Shown here: in pieces, positions 8,392-12,622 of the stretch
How the letters are laid out: every line of letters starts with the position of its first letter
Numbering within the stretch: position 1 is the stretch's first letter
NCBI GenBank assembly: GCA_018658605.1
Contig: JABHUV010000070.1
Span: 1-12,622 of the forward strand
Direction of reading: 5' to 3'
Length of the DNA: 12,622 bases
DNA from: Planctomycetaceae bacterium
GTDB taxonomy: Bacteria > Planctomycetota > Planctomycetia > Pirellulales > Pirellulaceae
The notes under the pieces: model-generated
What the model was told of the DNA's origin: nothing
Databases searched by the model: none
Seen by the model: only the letters and a program-made list of their open reading frames with translations
Translations under genes and position numbers: made by a program

Positions 8392-9459
8392 ATGCCCCAC
8401 TCATACCACAAATCTGGGACGACGATGGCCCTGATCCTATTATCCATCGGATTCTTCATACCAATCGTTGGCAGCACTCAAGCCGTTGAGGTGTCGCAAA
8501 CAAATATACGATCCGTATTCAATAACGGCGAGCATAACGCGTTTACTGATCTTGCTTGGTTCAAAGGTAGCATCTATCTTACGTTTCGAAGCTGCCCAGA
8601 CGGGCATATGGTTTTCCCGACGAGTCGAATCATCGTCCTCAAAAGCGCTGCCGGAAAAAATTGGACTCAAGTGCAGTCATTCTCCGTGAAGAATCGCGAT
8701 ACGCGTGACCCTCACTTCGCGGAACTAAACGGTGAATTGTTCGTTTACACAGGTACGTGGTACTGTGGACCAAACAAACCGGAAGTCCGCAATATCAATC
8801 AAATGGTTGGCTACGGAATAAGCACTAAAGATGGAAAACAGTGGAGCTCCCCATTTATGCTCGAGGGAACATACGGTCATTATGTGTGGCGAACGGCAAC
8901 CCACAATAATCACGTTTACATGTGCGGGAGACGCACACGCGATTTTGCAGAAGTTGCAACGCTCACGGAACGAGCAAATTTATTACAGTCGAAAATTCTA
9001 GCCAGTCAAGATGGAAAACGTTTTCTACCGGTTGGCACTTTCCAGGAAAAAGAGGGCGATGAAACTGCATTTATGTTCGACGAACTTGGTCGCATTACGG
9101 CCATATCGCGGCGGGGACGTGACAAAGCAGAGTTAATTACTCTCTCCGCCGATTTTCAGATAACATCACGTCAAGAGCTAGATCGCTATATTGGAGGTCC
9201 GTTCATCGGTCGCTTTGGAGACCATACACTTGTGGCCGGCCGTAATATATCCGGCGGGGAATCCAAGTTGGTAATCTGCACCCTCGTTGATGGAAAACTC
9301 AGAACTCTCTGTGACTTACCCTCCGGAGGCGATTGCTCTTACCCCAGCATGATCCAACTATGCCCCGGCTGCGTCCTAGTCTCCTACTACTCGAGTCACG
9401 AGAAAGATGACGATGGAAAACCCATGACTAATATCTATCTCGCTGAACTTGAATTTTAG
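8392..9459 (+). CDS. Secreted sialidase-like beta-propeller protein
   Basis: This 355-aa protein begins with a signal peptide: a short n-region with Lys7, hydrophobic core about 13-28, and likely cleavage after STQA near residue 31. The mature part has repeated blade-like units: FTDLAWFKGSIYLTFR (51-66), a degenerate Asp-box SAAGKNW (85-91), RDPHF (105-109), TKDGKQW (145-151), SQDGKRF (205-211) and a final DCSYPSMIQL...VSYYS (314-334). Asp-box loops and the whole pattern point to the sialidase/BNR six-bladed propeller superfamily. I cannot confirm the catalytic arginine triad, nucleophilic tyrosine or Asp of true sialidases, so enzymatic activity is uncertain. An in-frame ATG at 8425 would remove the positive n-region and is less likely. 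It is divergent from the symporter operon, which suggests but does not prove a shared carbohydrate function. Confidence 0.8.
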   Translation: MPHSYHKSGTTMALILLSIGFFIPIVGSTQAVEVSQTNIRSVFNNGEHNAFTDLAWFKGSIYLTFRSCPDGHMVFPTSRIIVLKSAAGKNWTQVQSFSVKNRDTRDPHFAELNGELFVYTGTWYCGPNKPEVRNINQMVGYGISTKDGKQWSSPFMLEGTYGHYVWRTATHNNHVYMCGRRTRDFAEVATLTERANLLQSKILASQDGKRFLPVGTFQEKEGDETAFMFDELGRITAISRRGRDKAELITLSADFQITSRQELDRYIGGPFIGRFGDHTLVAGRNISGGESKLVICTLVDGKLRTLCDLPSGGDCSYPSMIQLCPGCVLVSYYSSHEKDDDGKPMTNIYLAELEF

Positions 9460-9497
9460 CCTCCAGCTTAAGATGCGAGATTTTTGCATCGCGGGTT

Positions 9498-10424
9498 TCA
9501 CGATGAGCTCTGCACCACCGTAAAGCTCACAATGCGATCTAGCCGAAATGTTTTTTCAAAACTGTCAACGTGACAGTATGCCTTGACATAATAGGCATTA
9601 TTTTGTCGAAAGATTTGTTTGGGAGTAATCACCCTCGGTGGGCCGGGGAACTCACCATATCGAATTTCTAAAGTACTTCCCCCCTCAATGGCAAGCTGCA
9701 CCCCTTCGAACTCAGTCGGCAGCGTAATGTCTGTTGACGAATAGTCGGTAAAGCGATAGACATTCGCCCCCTGGAAAAGGCTATCTAAATATGGAAATTG
9801 AGGCAGCAATTCGAAAGCCATAGACAGGCAACGCATCAATAATAGTGAATCAGCTAGGCCACGGTGCTCTTCCCTACTAATCAATCCGAGTTCTCTCCCA
9901 ATGGTTTCAAGTTTGTAATTTTCGAACTGTGGAAATGCTAGTCGAAACAATCTTAACGAACAAATGATGTGATTGGTGGGTGGTTTCCGATGCGATGCCG
10001 TATAGGCAGCTGCGAGAAAACTGCAATCGAAGGGCGCATTGTGGGCAATTAACACGGTGTCTTCATCACCAATGAAGTCTTCAAAAGCAGGGAGAACTTC
10101 ATCGATGGTCGGTCGGCCCGCAACATCCTCGTCCCTAATTCCATGGATGGCGGTTACCACCGGAGGAATATCACGTTGCGGATCTACTATTTGTTCAAAC
10201 GTGTCAATGCCTGCAGTCGAGAGGCAAAATCGAACCGCGCCTATATCAACGACCCGATCAGCAAAGGAGCTGATCCCCGTTGTTTCCAAATCAAAGGCGA
10301 CAAATTGCGCGTGTTCCGTTCTAATATTTCCAATTTGCATCCGCGTGGCCTCGTTAACTTGCATTCTTTTATGTGCACCAAAAACCGACTCAACGCGAGA
10401 GGGTGTATCCGTCAGCGTTGACAT
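9498..10424 (-). CDS. DnaQ-family 3'-5' exonuclease with C-terminal WYL-like domain
   Basis: The 308-aa product has a complete DEDDh exonuclease core: FDLETTG (44-50, Asp45/Glu47), HNAPFD (128-133, Asp133) and HRGLAD (187-192, His187/Asp192). Such domains remove nucleotides from 3' ends with two metal ions, as in DNA polymerase III epsilon. The N-terminal 38 residues are extra. After the core, residues about 238-305 (LEIRYGEFPGPPRVITPKQIF, then YYVKAYCHVDSFEKTFRLDRI) match the pattern of a WYL domain, a ligand- or nucleic-acid-binding module usually seen in transcription regulators. No polymerase domain is present, so this is a stand-alone nuclease. Its ATG follows the glycosylase TAG by three bases, so the two are translationally coupled, which points to DNA repair. 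The nuclease call is firm; the WYL call is by pattern only. Confidence 0.88.
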   Translation of the reverse strand: MSTLTDTPSRVESVFGAHKRMQVNEATRMQIGNIRTEHAQFVAFDLETTGISSFADRVVDIGAVRFCLSTAGIDTFEQIVDPQRDIPPVVTAIHGIRDEDVAGRPTIDEVLPAFEDFIGDEDTVLIAHNAPFDCSFLAAAYTASHRKPPTNHIICSLRLFRLAFPQFENYKLETIGRELGLISREEHRGLADSLLLMRCLSMAFELLPQFPYLDSLFQGANVYRFTDYSSTDITLPTEFEGVQLAIEGGSTLEIRYGEFPGPPRVITPKQIFRQNNAYYVKAYCHVDSFEKTFRLDRIVSFTVVQSSS

Positions 10425-10427
10425 GGC

Positions 10428-11054
10428 CTACCACTCACCTTGGCGTACCTTATCCAACGCTTGCCATAGATACCACGATGCAATTGTACGATACGGCCGC
10501 CAAGATTCAGCAAGTTTTAGCATTTCAATTTCAGTCGCGCGCTCGTTAAACTCGTAAATTGCCGTTATGGCATTAACAATACCCAAGTCGCCCGTGGGGA
10601 ATACATCAGTTCTGCCCAACGAGAACATCAAATACATCTGAGCCGTCCATGGTCCAACGCCCCGTAGTTTTATCAACTCGCTGGTTACTTCCTCATCACT
10701 GCAATGGATAAATTCACTTAAACGTACATCTCCATCAACAGCGCTCTTGGCAATACTAAGGACTGACCGACATTTGGCTACGGAAAAACCAATTTTCCGT
10801 AGCTGATTTTGGCGGAATGACAACATCTTCTTGGGGGTTACTCGTCGACCACCGTTTAATTCAAGAAACCGTCGCCAAATCGTCGCGGCGGCGGACGTAG
10901 ATAGCTGCTGCCCCACGATACTACGCACAAGCATACGAAAACCACTGCGATCCACCTTAATCCTACATGGCCCGACGAGTTTAATTGCCTTTCGCATGAC
11001 TGCATCGCGTCGGCGGAGACTACGGCAAGCCTTCTCGAGTAGTGATCCATCCAT
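10428..11054 (-). CDS. alkA: DNA-3-methyladenine glycosylase II (AlkA/Mag-like, HhH-GPD)
   Basis: A 208-aa HhH-GPD glycosylase that excises alkylated purines at the start of base-excision repair. FRMLVRSIVGQQLS (41-54 from the GTG-numbered frame) is the typical first helix region. LRGVGPWTAQMYLMFSLG (132-149) is the helix-hairpin-helix. DVFPTGDLGI (152-161) carries the catalytic aspartate (Asp158). The C-terminal SWRPYRTIASWYLWQ (186-200) is also typical. It lacks the extra N-terminal domain of E. coli AlkA and resembles the compact Mag type. The frame reaches a GTG at 11060, but ATG 11054 has AAGG seven bases upstream and is preferred. The next gene, an exonuclease, begins three bases after its stop. 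It is divergent from PPK2. Confidence 0.92.
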   Translation of the reverse strand: MDGSLLEKACRSLRRRDAVMRKAIKLVGPCRIKVDRSGFRMLVRSIVGQQLSTSAAATIWRRFLELNGGRRVTPKKMLSFRQNQLRKIGFSVAKCRSVLSIAKSAVDGDVRLSEFIHCSDEEVTSELIKLRGVGPWTAQMYLMFSLGRTDVFPTGDLGIVNAITAIYEFNERATEIEMLKLAESWRPYRTIASWYLWQALDKVRQGEW

Positions 11055-11067
11055 AGCCACGCCTTAA

Positions 11068-11096
11068 TTGACTTGCAACCGGTTACCATTTCAAAT
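11068..11096 (+). promoter_or_regulatory. Candidate sigma-70 promoter for ppk2
   Basis: TTGACT (11068-11073) and TCAAAT (11091-11096) are 17 bases apart, matching consensus at five and four of six positions. Transcription would start near 11103, about 40 bases before ATG 11143. The spacer contains the perfect 8-bp palindrome AACCGGTT (11077-11084), a possible but unproven operator. The 88-bp gap also has to hold the divergent glycosylase promoter. Confidence 0.35.
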
Positions 11097-11142
11097 ATAC
11101 AGCAGACACGTTATCCATATACCTTATCCGCTAGTTGCAAAT

Positions 11143-11946
11143 ATGCCAAATCGTCACCAATTTGATCCGCTCAATTTCCGCTCGCTCAATTTAATTTCAA
11201 CCACACCGCCCGAAGACAGCCCGAACCCCGATGATATTCAGTCCGAGTTCAAAACGTTACGAAAAGAACTTGTTTCGCTGCAACGGGTATTGTACGCCCA
11301 ACGCTCCGACAGTCTTCTCATCGTATTCCAGGCGCTCGATGCCGGTGGCAAAGACGGAACTATTCGCAAGGTATTTAAAGGCGTGAACCCACAAGGCGTG
11401 CAAGTTGCGTCCTTCAAACGCCCAACGCAAGTCGAATATGATCACGATTTTATCTGGCGGATCCACCCACATGCCCCGGCACGTGGAATGATCTCAATTT
11501 TCAATCGATCTCACTATGAAGACGTTATCGCCACCCGTGTACTGGGAATCATCGACAATGACGTCTGCAAGGACCGTTATGAGCAAATCAACCAATTCGA
11601 ACACATTCTCACTCAGCACGGTACCACAATACTAAAATTCTACTTGCATATATCAAAAGACGAGCAAAAAGCTCGATTTCAGGATCGTTTGGACAACCCC
11701 AGTAAACAATGGAAATTCTCAGTTGCTGATTTGGAAACTCGTAAACATTGGTCGTTATATATGGACGCCTACGGTGATGCATTAAAACACTGCCATCACG
11801 CTACGTCCCCCTGGTACATCATCCCAGCAGACGACAAATCATACCGCAACCTAGTAATTACCCGCGTGATAGTCCAGGCGCTTCGCGACATGGCACCCAA
11901 ATTCCCAGAACCAAAACCTGGCTTAGCACAAATCGAAATAAAATAA
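11143..11946 (+). CDS. ppk2: Polyphosphate kinase 2 family protein
   Basis: From ATG 11143 the protein is 267 aa, a normal length for one-domain PPK2. Walker A is FQALDAGGKDGT (62-73) and the Walker-B-like strand is MISIFNRSHYEDV (116-128). The lid region HISKDEQKARFQDRL (169-183) is followed by WKFSVADLETRKHW (190-203) and SPWYIIPADDK (222-232), all typical of the family. PPK2 enzymes transfer phosphate between polyphosphate and nucleoside mono- or diphosphates in the cytoplasm; the nucleotide preference is not readable here. The frame extends upstream to a TTG at 11068, but the extra 25 residues do not look like the family and would overlap the candidate promoter. No Shine-Dalgarno is obvious. 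It is divergent from the glycosylase and convergent with the esterase gene, so probably monocistronic. Confidence 0.93.
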   Translation: MPNRHQFDPLNFRSLNLISTTPPEDSPNPDDIQSEFKTLRKELVSLQRVLYAQRSDSLLIVFQALDAGGKDGTIRKVFKGVNPQGVQVASFKRPTQVEYDHDFIWRIHPHAPARGMISIFNRSHYEDVIATRVLGIIDNDVCKDRYEQINQFEHILTQHGTTILKFYLHISKDEQKARFQDRLDNPSKQWKFSVADLETRKHWSLYMDAYGDALKHCHHATSPWYIIPADDKSYRNLVITRVIVQALRDMAPKFPEPKPGLAQIEIK

Positions 11947-12057
11947 CAATAACCAACGGGATTTCTCCCACGCGCGATCGAGTTACGGCCAATTCCAACT
12001 AAAGTACGCCACGGTCAACGCTATAACGCGTCACGCATTCCTGCAAATGCATCAAAA

Positions 12058-12622
12058 TTATTCCGGAATTTCGACGACAATTTCAGCGGTAAAAAGACTC
12101 GTCGGGTCACCCCGTTCTCGCAACGTTCTTTCGAGGACCGATCGTTGCCTTTCAACACGAGCTTCGTAGAGCGTTTTGCCACGATATACCACCATGACCT
12201 CTTTGTCGAGGTCCAGCATCTTGTCATTGAGTAATACGACAACTTCTGGAACAGAAGACGATTCAATCGTCACCGTTTGTTCTTCAATGTTTGCCGCAAT
12301 TCGACTACGGCCCTTGATGGATTCGCCTCGAACCGCCAGCCAGTAAAAACGCTGGTGTGTTTCGGCATCTTGCAACCAAACAATTCGTTGAGGCAGCGGG
12401 TTGCGAGTATATTTTGCCATCCACGGGATCGCCATTGCATCCTCCCGTTCCATCCAGTGACCTTTCCCCTCGCGTATTTTCGTAAAATGCTGATATCCGG
12501 CAGGTGACGTTTTTTGTAGGTCGTCTAATAATTTTCCCCACTGTGCAGCAACTTCGTTTCTTTTGTACGCCGAATCTAACGCGCCAACCTGAATAGAAAA
12601 CGGAGTGTTAAGTAAGCTATCC
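12058..12622 (-). CDS. C-terminal part of an alpha/beta-hydrolase esterase (5' end beyond window)
   Basis: The frame is open from the right edge to TAA at 12058, giving the last 187 residues. The opening segment NTPFSIQVGALDSAYKRN (5-22 of the visible part) and the later KIREGKGHWM (48-57) look like the acid and histidine regions of an alpha/beta-hydrolase, with Asp16 and His55 as candidate triad members. The nucleophile serine would lie upstream, outside the window. After the histidine comes PWMAKYTRNPLPQRIVW, then a beta-rich tail (RFYWLAVRGES, VTIESSSVPEVVVLLND, EVMVVYRGKTLYEA) that looks like a small accessory domain. An internal ATG at 12453 is not the real start, because coding similarity continues before it. 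Family-level call only: dienelactone-hydrolase or polyester-depolymerase-like, substrate unknown. Confidence 0.65.
   Translation of the reverse strand, partial: DSLLNTPFSIQVGALDSAYKRNEVAAQWGKLLDDLQKTSPAGYQHFTKIREGKGHWMEREDAMAIPWMAKYTRNPLPQRIVWLQDAETHQRFYWLAVRGESIKGRSRIAANIEEQTVTIESSSVPEVVVLLNDKMLDLDKEVMVVYRGKTLYEARVERQRSVLERTLRERGDPTSLFTAEIVVEIPE

Noticed and set aside
9472..9490. Inverted repeat GATGC...GCATC between the convergent sialidase-like and exonuclease genes
   Set aside because: The stem is only five base pairs with a nine-base loop and no following T run, so it is too weak to call a terminator.
11947..12057. Terminator between convergent ppk2 and the esterase gene
   Set aside because: I found no stable stem-loop with a T run in these 111 bases.
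12021..12541. Alternative frames of 76-81 codons on both strands near the right edge
   Set aside because: They overlap the minus-strand esterase frame, which is open to the window edge and shows coherent hydrolase motifs.

Overview
The window looks like chromosomal DNA from a Planctomycetota bacterium (Pirellula/Rhodopirellula-like). This is inferred from gene content: a YhaN-type AAA ATPase paired with a degenerate YhaO/SbcD-type metallophosphoesterase, an exported sialidase-like propeller protein beside an SSS-family symporter, and PPK2 next to DNA-repair genes, all at moderate GC. Nothing excludes a related phylum. I see no IS element, prophage, CRISPR array, tRNA or rRNA.

Left region (1-4786, minus strand): a two-gene unit. 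The promoter-proximal gene is a 415-aa SbcD/YhaO-like protein that has lost almost every metal-binding residue of the fold. One base after its stop begins a very long YhaN/SbcC-like ATPase (at least 1179 residues, running off the left edge), with Walker A, signature and Walker B motifs intact, long coiled coils, a central transmembrane hairpin and an acidic C-terminal tail made of perfect 15-bp (EDEVA) repeats. This pair is the most unusual part of the window.

Middle region (4979-9459): a minus-strand cluster of SSS sodium:solute symporter, then a cytoplasmic FrnE-like DsbA oxidoreductase, then an exported diheme cytochrome c, with gaps of about 20 bases or less. It is divergent from a plus-strand secreted sialidase-like protein, with which it shares a 251-bp intergenic region. 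Import of a sugar or organic acid released by the exported protein is a plausible but unproven link.

Right region (9498-12622): a minus-strand, translationally coupled pair made of an AlkA-like 3-methyladenine DNA glycosylase and a DnaQ-family (DEDDh) exonuclease carrying a C-terminal WYL-like domain. A divergent plus-strand PPK2 polyphosphate kinase follows. Converging on it is the C-terminal part of an alpha/beta-hydrolase esterase that runs off the right edge.

Start codons were re-chosen inside the longest open frames for the oxidoreductase, symporter, glycosylase and PPK2, because a better-placed ATG exists in each. No gene-free stretch exceeds 300 bases. The longest is the 251-bp divergent region at 8141-8391.
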